From contig JAOANR010000004.1 in the NCBI GenBank assembly GCA_030278955.1, positions 13,380,428-13,444,427 on the forward strand: a stretch of 64,000 nt of DNA, written 5' to 3'. Source of the stretch: Hygrophila difformis. Its lineage: Eukaryota; Streptophyta; Magnoliopsida; Lamiales; Acanthaceae. Shown one piece after another: positions 1-12,086 of the stretch. How positions within the stretch are numbered: the stretch's first letter is position 1; each line of letters starts with the position of its first letter. Under the pieces are notes generated by a model. It had not been told where the DNA came from and did not search any database. It was given only the letters and a program-made list of their open reading frames with translations. The position numbers were made by a program, and so were the translations under genes.

Positions 1-957
<957 letters not shown>

Positions 958-958
958 A

Positions 959-960
<2 letters not shown>

Positions 961-1034
<74 letters not shown>
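961..1034. repeat. (TAA)n microsatellite
   Basis: About 25 copies of TAA lie here, the complement of the motif at the window start. The minus-strand poly-Ile reading frame across it is an artefact of the repeat. Confidence 0.95.
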
Positions 1035-1035
<1 letters not shown>

Positions 1036-1037
<2 letters not shown>

Positions 1038-1445
1038 TCCAATCTACAAATGATAACAAGATCTATAATAATTATATATTTATCTAAATTAACTATAATA
1101 ATCACAACTTTTAGGTATATAGTAACATTTAGCATATGAAGATTTAGCACCATAACCGATTCCCCCAACGGGAGTACATAAGATGCATTGTGTACAAATT
1201 CATTCAATGATAATTATTCTCTAAACCGTACACCATAAATAAAGGCTTTGGTTAGGGTGCAGAGACTCATGACTCTTGATGTACTGTGCCACATACAAGC
1301 TATTGATGAAATATTGAAATCAATGGCTAAGATTAATATAAAGGGTACTATTGTAATTTCAATAAGATCCAAATAATTTCTATTCATTTTTATCAATTCT
1401 CATGCTCATACTTTTCTCTACCTCATAATCTACTTTTTCTTTTTT
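1036..1445. other. AT-rich intergenic sequence, nothing recognised
   Basis: I see no coding frame, terminal repeats or RNA gene in this stretch. Confidence 0.5.
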
Positions 1446-1811
1446 GAATTTCTAAAATTTGATAGGTAATTTAGATTACTTGTATCGAGTAGTTAAATTT
1501 TCATATAAAGAACATCAAAATCCGAGTTCGTTTGAGAAAATTAGAGTCATTTAAAGTTAATTGTGATTTTCATAAACGCAACATTTACATTTCAGCGACG
1601 GTGACTTTGCAATTCAGCGACGTGAGCTTTACAATTCAGCGACATAGAGTATGCATTTCAGCGACATAGCCTATACAACATAGTTTTTATGACAAACTTC
1701 AAATGGCTCTAACTTTTTCAAATGAGTTCAGATTTGGATGTTCTTTATATGAAAATCTATCTACTCAACACAAGGAATTTAAATATCCTACCAAATTTTA
1801 GAAAGTCTAAC
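1446..1811. mobile_element. Fold-back element, copy 1, with CAGCGAC tandem core
   Basis: A left arm (about 1446-1560) and a right arm (about 1690-1811) are inverted copies of each other. They share the block CGAGTAG..TTTTCATATAAAGAAC..TCAAAATCCGAGTTCG on one side and its complement on the other. Between them lie four tandem units of about 21-24 bp built on TTCAGCGAC. There is no coding capacity. The structure suggests a fold-back or MITE-like DNA element, but I could not fix a target-site duplication, so the superfamily is unknown. Confidence 0.7.
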
Positions 1812-1952
1812 CATATAAATATCATATTTGGACGTAACGACATATAAATATCATATCAGATTTTAGAAAGTATAAACATATAAAAAAACATATTTTCAAA
1901 ATAACGAGCATAAGATATCTTTTCTTTTGAAAATATGGTATTTATCTATTTG
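1812..1952. repeat. AT-rich palindromic spacer between fold-back copies
   Basis: The spacer repeats ATATAAATATCATAT and holds a small palindrome whose arms, about 1882-1897 and 1930-1945, read AACATATTTTCAAAA and its near complement. It may be the junction of the two flanking fold-back copies or part of a larger composite element. Confidence 0.45.
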
Positions 1953-2338
1953 AAATTTCCAAAATTTGATGGGAAATTTAGATTCATTGCATCGAGTATG
2001 TAGATTTTCATATAAAGAACGTCAAAATCCGAGTTCGTTTGAAAAAGTTAGAGCCATTTGAAATGCATTACGATTTTAAAAAACAAAGTCTTTACATTTC
2101 AGCGATAGTGGCTATGTAGTTCAGCGACGGAGCCTTTACAATCCAGCGATGGAGACTTTACAATTCAACGATATAGCCTATGCATTTCAGCGACATAGTA
2201 TATACAACAATATTATTACAAACTTCAAATGACTCTAGCTTTCTCAAATGAGCTCGAATTTGGACGTTCTTTATATAAAAATTTATCTACTTGATGCAAT
2301 GAATCTAAATATCCTATCATATTTTAGAAATTAAAAAT
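1953..2338. mobile_element. Fold-back element, copy 2, with CAGCGAC tandem core
   Basis: This has the same architecture as the copy at 1446-1811: inverted arms at about 1955-2070 and 2218-2338 around five degenerate TTCAGCGAC units (about 2097-2210). The arms match copy 1 closely, but the core has a different unit count and several substitutions. The two are paralogous insertions or an old duplication. Confidence 0.7.
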
Positions 2339-2924
2339 AGAAAAATTACAAATTAAGAGGAATGAAAGACTAACGAGTGAAAGAAATGAATAAAGATAAT
2401 GTATCTATTATTATACTATGAATCGTGTCAAAAAAGAGCTAACTTATGCAAATTTTTTATATGATCTTTATTTAAGGATAAAAATCACTAAATTAGTTTT
2501 GTGAATGATTTTATTACTAAAGATATAATTATTTATATTTGACAATTCTACCCCTTTTATTTTATAGCCATTGGATATTTTTGTACGGTGGAGATAATTT
2601 ATCTTAATGTACTACCATTCACATTGGTAGTACCATAACCATTCTCATAAATAAATGTACTCACATTTTGAATGAATTTTCACCTGTATTATCCACAGGC
2701 ACACCACCAAAATATGCAACTATTTGAACATTAATAAAATAATTACCATAAATGTATCCTTGTTTGCTCTAACTTTGTTCAAAATTTTTCAACAAATTTT
2801 CAGTATTCAAAAAAACAATGAAAAATAAGAATTAAGAAATGCAATACACCTCCAAACACATTGTTATTGTCCAATTGTCCTAATCTTCAAAAATCAAGGA
2901 ACTTTATGAAACATTCTTTGTTGT
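2339..2924. other. AT-rich sequence downstream of the methyltransferase gene
   Basis: This is the 3' flank of the gene at 2925-6454. It probably includes its 3' UTR on the minus strand, but I could not place a polyadenylation signal with confidence. No other gene is visible. Confidence 0.5.
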
Positions 2925-5900
2925 CTACTGTCTCCTCAATTTCTTACCATTTCTTCCAACAGCCCTGCTCCTCTTTCCACCTCCACAAGCAGATGCAAAA
3001 CATCTGAGTTTCCTTATAATCCTCCTCTCACTAATCCGTAGCACCAGCGAATGGTACCGTTTGGGGTTTTCATCAGCACAACACTCGTTAAGTAACCGTA
3101 CTTCATCTTCCAATGAGATTGAACCATATAAATTTTCCCGAGCATCTGCAAGAGAAAGAAGACCTAGTCCAACCCTTTGTGTAAGTAACAACTTCTTGCT
3201 TTGTTCAGAATATGCTTTACACAGAAAATTTTTCTCTCTCAAGGAGGACTGGCTTGGAGATTCTTTGACCTCCTCTTTGGCTGATAATGTGAGATCAAGC
3301 TCATGAAACTTGTTCTCAGGCAGCAAAAATATGTACATTAAAATCAACAACTCAACCTGAGGTTCCCCTTCGAAGGATATTTCAAAATACTCGGAATTCT
3401 CACTGATGCAGCCAGAATAGCCTAGCTGTCTCCATAAAGACATCCTCCTCCTACTGCTACGGCTAGAAAGAAGAGACAAACTCCATTGAGTCACAATGTC
3501 AAGATCTATATTCAGGATATCAAATGGATTATCCATTTCCGTGAATCCATATCTATGCAGAAGTGCAGCATTTCCCAAGTATCCATATGTATTAAATACC
3601 TGAAATATTTTCAATTTCATTCAGAAATAATCGCATTGTTATATCAATACACAGAATATCAGTTCCTTACCTCATCTCCAGCATTGACCCCTTTAACAAT
3701 GATCATTTCCATATATGTAGGTTCATTTTCCAAAGGTAAAGACGTCTCTAGAGAAGCTTCTTTTTCTGAATGGAAATCGAGAGATATGGGATCATTGTCT
3801 CCATTATTTTTGTCACCATCATCACCATTTCCGCCTTCTGTATCAGAGTCAGATTCTGAGCTTTCACCATTTCTGCCTTCTGTATCTGAGTCAGATTCTG
3901 AGCTAGATGATACAGCTGTGAAATGTACATTCTCAGCTGCTGTCTTGTGATTAAAACTGGGAATCAGAATTTTGTAATTGACTAAGAATTTGACATGAAG
4001 GTACTACCAATTAAATAATGAACAAGCAGCAATGTGTGTGAACCCACACACACACATACACAGAGTTATATAATTATATTATAGTATATGTATACATATC
4101 TTTGTTGAAGTTGAGCATATTCAGCATGTGCAAAAGCTGAATTATTGTTTGCAAGAGATTTAATGCACTTCTAGATTTGGTTATACAGTATGTAGCATGA
4201 TTAGCATCATCATAATTCAGAATTCCAAGGAGCACATAAGTGAACATATGCATGTTTCTGAAAAACATGCAGCAGAAACAAAGTTTCATAGGCATGGCAA
4301 TTTCGAAGTACTTCAAGTTCATTTCCATATATGAAATTATCATGTACTTCCTCCGTATTCAAAAGTTTATTACGGACCAACCTTTCACGCAGTCCAATGC
4401 ATATTTTAAACTATTAGTAACTCAAATTCGGTACAAGTAAAAATTCTAAAAGTTCTATACCTAAAACTACACGACGAGACGAATCTAACAAGATCTCACT
4501 TGACTATATTTTAACTTGTATAACTATGATAAAACTTCAAGTGAAAGTCTTTGTGTAAATAGTAGCATCTAACCAAACATAAAAAACATAACAATACGGA
4601 GGAAGTATATAGTATAGCTGTATGTTATTTGTAATTTGCAATCTCATATTTTGTGGATAATCTTATGTTAATTTCAACAATAGCTATCGCACATTCATCA
4701 ATTGACATTGAGATGTTGCCATAATTGCAATTTTCAAGCAGTGAGATTACATAGAACTTACAGGTCAGCCAATGGAACCATTCCAAAACCATGATATTCG
4801 TCAATCTGAAAGGATCGTGAAGCTACTAGACTCTTGGCAGCAAGATATTCATCGACTGTGAAAAAGTCGGGATTTAGATCACATGAAGACAAAAGCGGTT
4901 CAATACATTCCTTCCAATCTTGATAGACTAGATCTTTGTCTTCTTTAACTGTCTGCCTAAGAATTACACCAATTATTTTCACATAAACTGTACATGTTGG
5001 GAAGATACAAGCATGACAGAGAGTAATCACATATGATGTGTACAATATGTGATACTATACTTAGAGAAACTGTGTTACAAGCACCCCACCCTCACTTCCC
5101 AAAAGCAAAAAAAGAAATGAATTTTCATTGAAAGTACGCACAGAAGTGAACTGTAACTGCATTATAGCTGTAAAGTATGCATTTACAATTTGCAAATGCT
5201 CAACGACTACGAGCATGTAAATGAGAAGCAATTTGAATGCTTTATGTACTCTCTCATTGCTGAACTTTGTAAATGAATTGAAAATAGACAGAAGAATCCA
5301 ATCGTGAAGACATTTCAAATGGTGTTTAACAAGAGGGAACCTCACATCTACAAAATATTTAAAAAAAACAAAAGAAGAAGAAGAAGAAGAAAAACATGGA
5401 AGATGAGCTAAGAGGCTAACTTCCTTAAGTCAAAATGTATTATTGAAAATTAAAATAGCAGAACTAAAATAATGAGTATGCCAGGAACCCCCTTATATAT
5501 CCCAACAAATTAGAAAAATATAACACATGGATCAAACAATAATGCTAGAAAAGCTTCTCATGCAGTACAGAGATTATGATAAAAGAAACCATTGATGCAC
5601 GCAAGTCTGAATTATATAAGCCATAACACATTGCTAAGGGTTCAGGGTTGCATATGAATACATGATCCAAAATTTTATACAAAAGGAAAGACAAGTCAGT
5701 GCATAGAGTTTCCAATACTACACATAATAGAATTTAACATACGTAGATGTGTTATATTCCGATTCAATGCTGAAACACAGTATGATTAGATAATTCATCT
5801 GTTTCCACACGATAATAAAGAATAAAATTAATCAAGACAAGGTGTAGGGGGAAAAACACTTGCTAATGGAAAGAGAATGAATATCTAAAGAAGAAATTAC

Positions 5901-6454
5901 AAAAAAAAGGGGCAAGAAACAAGTAATAAAAGACTACAATGTCCACATTGCATTGAGTAGTAGAACTATCAGAAAGCATCCGACCTGGTGCAGTTCCGTG
6001 CCGTAGAGGAGAGAATCGATTTCGGGCAGGGACCACAGCAACGGAATGGGTTCAAATGGGGGCAATAGTTGGAGGTAGCGGAACCATTTGGAGCCGGGGC
6101 CGAGGCTCTTCTCGTACATTATGGCGACGGCGAGGCCCAAATTCCCGTCGAGCTGGGCCGCCTCAATGAGATGAGCGGCGGAGGAAGTTTTGGTGGTGAG
6201 GCAACTCTGCTTGGGAATGGTGGCAACGACGTCTCCCTCCTTCAAATCGCAGACGGCCTTGACGGAGATGGAATGGGGAATTTGGGTTTGGGCGGCGCAG
6301 AGGAGGAGAGCGTCGCTGCAGTCAATGCCCTGGTGCTTCATCCACCTTTTGAATCCCCGTATCCTTCGATCACTACAACCAAAACAGTGTTAATGTGTAT
6401 TATCAGCGGGATGAGATGTAAATCAGGCGAGAGATACCTGCCGGCGGCGGCCAT
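2925..6454 (-). CDS. SET-domain protein-lysine methyltransferase (SETD6 / Rubisco LSMT family), five exons
   Basis: By family this enzyme transfers methyl groups from S-adenosylmethionine to lysines; plant members include Rubisco large-subunit and ribosomal-protein methyltransferases. I place exons at 6454-6438, 6363-5985, 4952-4762, 3956-3671 and 3599-2925, all with GT..AG borders and compatible phases, giving about 515 residues. The start ATG at 6454 leads into a 17-nt first exon that joins in frame to exon 2. Exon 2 carries the N-terminal SET part (DLKEGDVVATIPKQSCL). Exon 3 ends GFGMVPLADL and exon 4 opens FNHKTAAENVHF, the conserved NH motif. Exon 5 begins VFNTYGYLGN, with the catalytic-region Tyr, and continues into the Rubisco-LSMT substrate-binding domain. 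Exon 4 also holds an acidic Ser/Asp-rich insertion containing two copies of SESDSDTEG. No frameshift or internal stop occurs. Which protein it methylates cannot be told from sequence. Expression support was not available. Confidence 0.9.
4347..4605. mobile_element. Stowaway-like MITE in intron 3 of the methyltransferase gene
   Basis: It begins CTTCCTCCGTATTC and ends with the inverse GAATACGGAGGAAG-like sequence, flanked by TA on both sides (4345-4346 and 4606-4607), as expected for Tc1/mariner-derived Stowaway elements. The interior carries the family signature ACAAGTAAAAATTCTAAAAG and GACGAATCTAACAAGATCTC, seen again at 14480, 16277, 16961, 17422 and 50659. Confidence 0.9.
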
Positions 6455-6654
6455 GGCGGTGGCGGAGCGCTAGGGCGACGGAGTGTGGTGTAATTGAAGT
6501 TGATTGGGGCGAGACAATTATCCAATTGTTTTTGGGTAAGCAGATCCAATTGTTGGGCCTTAGGAGTTACGACCCAAAACAAATACACTATGGCTTACCC
6601 CATTTAGGGAAGGTGGTGACGTGGAGAAAGCAAATACCTAATGAGGTATTTACT

Positions 6655-7009
6655 TAGGGGTGTCAATTTAGATACGAACCCGAAAAAATGAACCCGATCG
6701 ACACGAAAAATTTCAGGTTTGGGTTTAGTCATTTTTGGTTTTTTTCTGAAATCAGGTCGACCCGAACCCGACCTGAAATATTACACCACCTACTCAACCT
6801 GACACGAACACGACACGAAACTTGAAATTATGTCATTTTTTTGCTATAACTCGAAAAACGAACCCGAACGACACGAAAAATTTCAGGTTTGGGTTTAGTG
6901 ATTTTGTGTTTTTTCCGAAATCAGGTCGACCCGAAATACGACCTGAAATATTATACAACCCGATCAACACGACATGAACATGACCCGTAACCTGAAATTG
7001 ACACCACTA
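6655..7009. mobile_element. hAT-type MITE
   Basis: Terminal inverted repeats TAGGGGTGTCAATTT and AAATTGACACCACTA are flanked by a perfect 8-bp duplication TATTTACT (6647-6654 and 7010-7017), the length typical of hAT elements. The interior consists of repeated CCCGAA/GACACGAAAAATTTCAGG segments with no coding capacity. Confidence 0.93.
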
Positions 7010-7146
7010 TATTTACTCAGTGAGAAGTAAAGTCCGAGGAGAGCGGTATTTGCACGCCTTTTGAGGCGTGCAACAGTTTTTTATTTTTTTCAAAAATTTC
7101 TTTGTGGCGATTTGTTTTTTTCAACAATTTTTTATTCTAAAACGGG

Positions 7147-8540
7147 ATGCAGACTAGGGTTTCTCCTCCGCGAGACAAGGGCTCGACGGCGCATGCAGAC
7201 CATCAGTCCGCAAGATCCAATTTTTCTTCATTCAAGGAAGCACTCAATGGCCATAGAACATATTCTGATGATGTGAGGATGAAGCAGGATTTGGTAGCGG
7301 AGAACTTGATCCAGAAAACATACGTCGGCGGTGACAAGAGGATTCCAAGTTTCGTCGTCTCGGAGGTGCTGGAGGAGGAAGTTTGCAGGGAATGGCAGGA
7401 TGCGCTGGTGGTCAAGACGATGGGATCGAGGGTGAATTACCGAGTCCTAAAGGAGCGGCTGGGACGTCTGTGGAAGTGCGTCGACGCATTCGACTTGATC
7501 GACATAGGCAATAGCTATTATGTTCTGAAGTTTCATACAACGGAGGCTAGGGAAAGGGTTATCAACGGCGGTCCATGGATGCTTTTTGATCACTATTTAC
7601 CTATTATGAAGTGGCGCAGAGAGTTCGATCCTTCTACAGTAGAGGTCCAAAAGACGATGGTGTGGACAAGGATGATGGACTTATCTGTACAACACTTTAA
7701 AGAAGAGTTCTTGCACGCTTTTGCTTCGGAAATAGGGGAGATTGTTAAGTTCGACAAGTGTACGATGAAGCATGAGAGAGGCCGATTTGCCAGAGTTTGC
7801 ATGGAACTTGATCTAAAGAGCATGTCCTTGGTAAATTCTTGGTCAATGGGCGTTGGATCCACGTGGCATATGAGGGCTTACATTTAATTTGTAAGTCGCG
7901 TGTACGTTATGGTCACTTCAATCGGGACTGTCGGGTAGAGGGGAACAAGGACTCGTCGAATATGGATGAATCGGCTGAAAGGGAGGCTGCGGAAAGGACG
8001 AGGAAGGGAAAGGAGACGGTGGTTGTGGAGGAGCCTGAGACATCGCTGGCAATGAATAATCAAGGAAAAGAGAGGGTTTATGATGCACCGAGGAAGGTTG
8101 AGTTGGTCATAGGGGAGATGTATGGCGATTGGATTACGGTGGAGAGGAGGAAACGTCGCCCGATGGCTAAAGCAGCGGAAAAGAAGTCGGCACAGCAGCC
8201 GGCCAAGGCTAAGGACAGGAAAACGGATTCACAACCGACGCGGCCAGTTCGAACACATGACATGGTTGGTGTTCCACCTGTGAAGGGCACGGAGAAAGGG
8301 TTAGTGCTTAAGGTACCTGGTGAAGGGGAGAGGGCTCGGGCACAGGTTAAAGGGCCGAGATTCTTGAGGATTTTGCCTCCGGCAAAGGGTACAAAAAGAA
8401 ATAGGGTCGATCCGGAGCAGGTTGGCAAGGAACTTGGAGAGGGTACGAGCACTGGAAACCTGCTAGCTATTGGATGGGGCGATTCTGACCAGGCGGTGCC
8501 GTTGGATAGCAAGAGTGATAGTGACTCCCGAGGAGATTGA
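7147..8540 (+). pseudogene. LINE ORF1 (DUF4283 / zinc knuckle), frameshifted
   Basis: By analogy with L1 ORF1 this protein would bind the LINE RNA. The first frame (7147-7887) carries the DUF4283 region, with the characteristic NGGPWMLFDHYLPIMKW near residues 138-154. The reading then moves to a second frame (7839-8540) that begins just before HVAYEGLHLIC and holds a zinc-knuckle relic RYGHFNRDC, followed by a basic, low-complexity tail ending at TGA 8538-8540. The second Cys of the usual CxxCxxxxHxxxxC motif is replaced, so the knuckle is damaged. The start ATG at 7147 is the first that gives the long frame. Confidence 0.82.
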
Positions 8541-8631
8541 TGGGTTGATGCATTGGAGGATGTACAGTAGATTATGGCTACTTGTTACAAACCCTGATAT
8601 TAATTTTTATGGATTTTAAGAATCTAAAGTA

Positions 8632-9647
8632 ATGTCATGGAATGTGCAAGGGTTGATGGGAGCCGATTCTCAGCGGTGGTTGACGAATTGTCTTCAATCA
8701 CATAGGCCGGATATTTTATGTATAATGGAATCGCAAGGAAAGTTTGATAGAGTACGCATGCTCTTTTGGCGATTGGGATATGAGCCTTTGGTTATACAAG
8801 ATACTGTCGGAAGAGCAGGTGGTTTATGGGCGTTCAAGGCTCGTAGTTGCTGTTGTGCATGCTCGACAGTGGATGTGAGGAGTCGGATGATTACCTTGGA
8901 GATCAGATCGAGGGGGGGGCTGCTTGGACACTTACGTATGTCTATGGAAACCCTAATTATTACAGGAGGAGGACGAACTGGAATAATATCCGACACCTTG
9001 TGGGTATAATTCAGGGAGCTTGGATGGTGATGGGAGATTGGAATGAGATTATGTTGCAAGAGGAAGTGAGTGGAGGAGTATTTCTTCAGGACAGATCCGA
9101 GGAATTTCGGGAGATTTTGGATGCATGCCAATTGACTGGTATTCCGACTATCGACACTAGATTCACCTGGTCGAGGAGAGTGGGAGTTGATAGCTGCATA
9201 CATATGAGGTTGGATAGGGGGGTTGCCACTCTTGATTGGCACGGGATGTTCGGTGAAGCTCGCATTCAACATTTGCCGAGGCTTGGTTCTAATCATTGTC
9301 CGCTGTTGTTATTGTGTAGTAATCCATTGGATAGTAGGCGATCTCGTCCTTTTAGATGGGAGGCAGCCTGGGCACGTCACGGGGAGTATGCTAACATTAT
9401 TGAAGAATGCTGCGGGCAGGGACAAGGGGCTTCGGTGCCTGATTTGCTGGCCGACGTGCGTTTGAAATCTAATGTATTTAATAAGCAAGTTTTTGGCAAT
9501 ATTATGGATCGGAAGAAGAACTTGGAAAGGCGCATCAAGGGAATTGAAAAGAGATTGGAAACTTGGGATTCGGCATGGTTGTTGAGACTAGAAAAAGAAT
9601 TAAAGGACGAATTGGAGGAAATTCTTGTTCAGGAGGAAAATCTATAG
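8632..9647 (+). pseudogene. LINE ORF2, endonuclease region, frameshifted
   Basis: This is the apurinic/apyrimidinic-type endonuclease that nicks target DNA. It opens MSWNVQGLMG, the usual LINE endonuclease start, continues with GRAGGLWAFKA and, in another frame, VYGNPNYYRR, MVMGDWNEIM (catalytic Asp/Asn region), RFTWSR and the terminal SNHCPLLL motif. The frame changes at a run of eight G at 8912-8919, a likely slippage indel. The domain ends at TAG 9645-9647, which stands where related LINEs usually have Trp before a QK dipeptide, so it may be a single-base nonsense change. Confidence 0.85.
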
Positions 9648-9677
9648 TATCAGAAGGCGCGAGTCCAATGGGTTAAA

Positions 9678-11867
9678 ATGGGGGATCGTAATACAGCATA
9701 CTTTCATGCACGTACCAAGATGCATAGGAAGAGGAATCGAATCTACGGGTTGCAAATTGGTGATGAAGGTTGGCATACGGATCAGGGAGTCCTCCAAAAT
9801 CATGCACATGAGTTTTACTCTTCTATGTTTGCTCCTAGGCCGATTGCGGACGGGGTGGACTTGCCCAGCTTGGGTGCGATTGAGGGAGTCTGGCAGGATC
9901 ATCTAGCGCAGCCGGTTGGGAGGGAAGAAGTGGATCTGGTGAAGAAACAGATGAGACCGTTCGCTGCTCCAGGTCCGGATGGTTTCCCAGCAGAGTTTTA
10001 TCGGCTTTATTGGGATTTACTAGGTGATTCTGTTTTTCACATGATTGATGCTGCTTTTCGGTCAAGGAGCCTACCGGATGATATAGCTCATGCTTTTTTG
10101 GTCCTCTTACCAAAGGTGGATATTCTGCAAACAATTACGCAATTCAGGCCGTTAACACTTTGCAATGTCTCTTTCAAGTTCATTACAAAGGTCATTACGA
10201 ACAGGCTTAGGCCTCTCTTGTGCGATTATATCGGGCCTTACCAGTCTGCTTTCTTGTCGGGAAGGGGGACTAGAGATAATGGTATTTTAGTCCAAGACTT
10301 GATGTATGGGCTGGATAGAAGACGGGCAGATAGGGGAGGTGCGATATTAAAAGTAGACCTAGCAAAGGCGTATGATTCGGTCAGTTGGGACTTCTTGGAA
10401 GTATGTCTTGAAGAGATGGAGATCCCTAGTGATCTAAGGGAGCTCATCATGGTGTGTGTAAGGACGTCATCTTTCTATATTCTTTGGAATGGTTCGCCGT
10501 TGGATAAGATTCAGGCAGGTCGGGGATTGAGACAGGGTGACCCCTTGTCACCATATTTATTTGTTATAGTCATGGAAAAACTTTCAAGATTTATATTGCA
10601 TGAGGTTGCAGCTGGAAGGTGGCGGCCGATGAGCAGTGGACAGGCAGGGGTGGAGGTCTCTCATGTAATCTTTGCGGACGACCTAATTCTTTGCTTGGAG
10701 TTCGTTGAGGAAAGTGTTGCCTGCATGGGAGAGGTCATGCGGCGGTTTGGGGCTGCTTCAGGGCTTAACATGAACGTTTCTAAATCTGTGGCGGTGGTGG
10801 CAACAGGAGCTACTGATGAAGAAAGGGCTTGGTTGGAGCGGTATATGGGTATACCTATTGCTACATCAATAGGCAAATATCTAAGGTTTCCGGTTGTGAG
10901 AGGGAGGATGAAGACTATGTATTTTGATGATATATTGCTTCGTCTGGATAGGAAGATGGCGGGATGGGCTGCCTCGTTTCTGAATAGGGCTGCAAGAGTT
11001 ACTCTTGCACGATTAGTCTTGGCCACTATCCCTTTGTATGCCGTGCAAGTACATCTTTTTCCGATTTCTATTTGCAACAAAATTGATCAGAAGGTTAATA
11101 AATGGCTATGGAAGGGTACGATTGGTAAAGGCTTACACTTGATAATCGTAAAGGCTTACACTTGGTGGCATGGAATAAAGTCGCTCGACCGAGAAATGAG
11201 GGGGGCTTTGGGCTTGAAGAAAGCTAGTGAGATGAATAAGGCATTGATGGGGAAGATGTTGGGGGATTACATGATGAACAAAGACAAGTTGTGGGTTCGT
11301 TGGTTGAAGGCGCGTTATGCGGGTGGAGATGAAGGTTTCCCGCGTCCTTGTGCAGCCGCCACTAGAACCTGGAGATCCATGGTGAAGCTTTGTGAGATAT
11401 TCAGGGAAGGGTTCGGTGTCCGGATTGGTAGGGAGGACAGCTCGTTATGGTACTCCCCATGGTGGAAGGGCTGTTGTCTTGGTCCACTGATGCTTTTCGT
11501 ACAGTACAATGATTTCGCCCTTAAGATTAAGGATGTGGTAGAGAACGGAAGATGGTCATTGGACAAATTGTATACATGGTTGCCGGGCGAGATTAAGGCA
11601 GACATTGAGGGCTCGAGTTGTCCGTTGATCATGGCTGGTACTCCAGATATCCTTCATTGGCGATTGGAGGCATCGGGTACATACAATGTCAGGTCAGGAT
11701 ATCACCTGGTGCGCAAAGGTGGAGCGGATGACAACGGCTGGAAGTGGATATGGAGCAATGTGATCCCGGAAAAGATAGGGCACGTCTTTTGGCTCATCTC
11801 TCATGGATCATTGCCGAGTAATCAAGTCAGACATCACCGGGGGTGGCTAGCTCTCCTTTATGCTTGA
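9678..11867 (+). pseudogene. LINE ORF2, reverse transcriptase region
   Basis: A 729-codon open segment with the LINE reverse transcriptase. It includes MGDRNTAYFH at its start, AAPGPDGFPAEFY, LLPKV..FRPLTLCNV, the catalytic pair in VDLAKAYDSVSW and FADDLILC (FADD in place of the commoner YADD), and RQGDPLSPYLF between them. The C-terminal part enters the zinc-binding zf-RVT region (KIGHVFWLISHGSLPSN) and stops at 11865-11867 because of a frameshift near 11845. The upstream boundary is a TAG, not a true start. RT motifs look intact, but the protein as a whole is not expressible as one chain. Confidence 0.88.
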
Positions 11868-12086
11868 TTTGCGGGGTTGAGGTTGAGGATTGGATACACC
11901 TTTTGTTTGGGTGTCGATGGGCGAAAAGCATTTGGAGGTGCTTGGGAGTGCATGAGGTGAACCATATTCCAGCCTTACAAGAGTCGGATTCACGTCATTG
12001 GCTATAATATATGTTTAAGATATGGAAATATTTATTTGTGTCTGCTGTGTGGATAGTTTGGTTGGAGAGGAACCAAAGAGTTTTTA
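11868..12086 (+). pseudogene. LINE ORF2, zinc-binding (zf-RVT) tail
   Basis: In a frame different from the segment before it, about 11845-12083 reads CLICGVEVEDWIHLLFGC and continues to WIVWLERNQRVF, the Cys/His-rich region typical between RT and RNase H in plant LINEs. There is one stop (TAA, about 12007). The frame is cut at 12087 by the MITE dimer and picks up again at 13476. Confidence 0.78.

Noticed and set aside
3486..3950. Plus-strand frame of 154 codons rich in Ser
   Set aside because: Antisense to exons 4-5 of the methyltransferase and crosses an intron.
6069..6473. Plus-strand frames of 134 and 67 codons
   Set aside because: Antisense to exons 1-2 of the methyltransferase, whose frame and splice sites are well supported.
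8078..8512. 144-codon minus-strand frame opposite LINE ORF1
   Set aside because: Antisense shadow of the basic ORF1 tail, without a domain.
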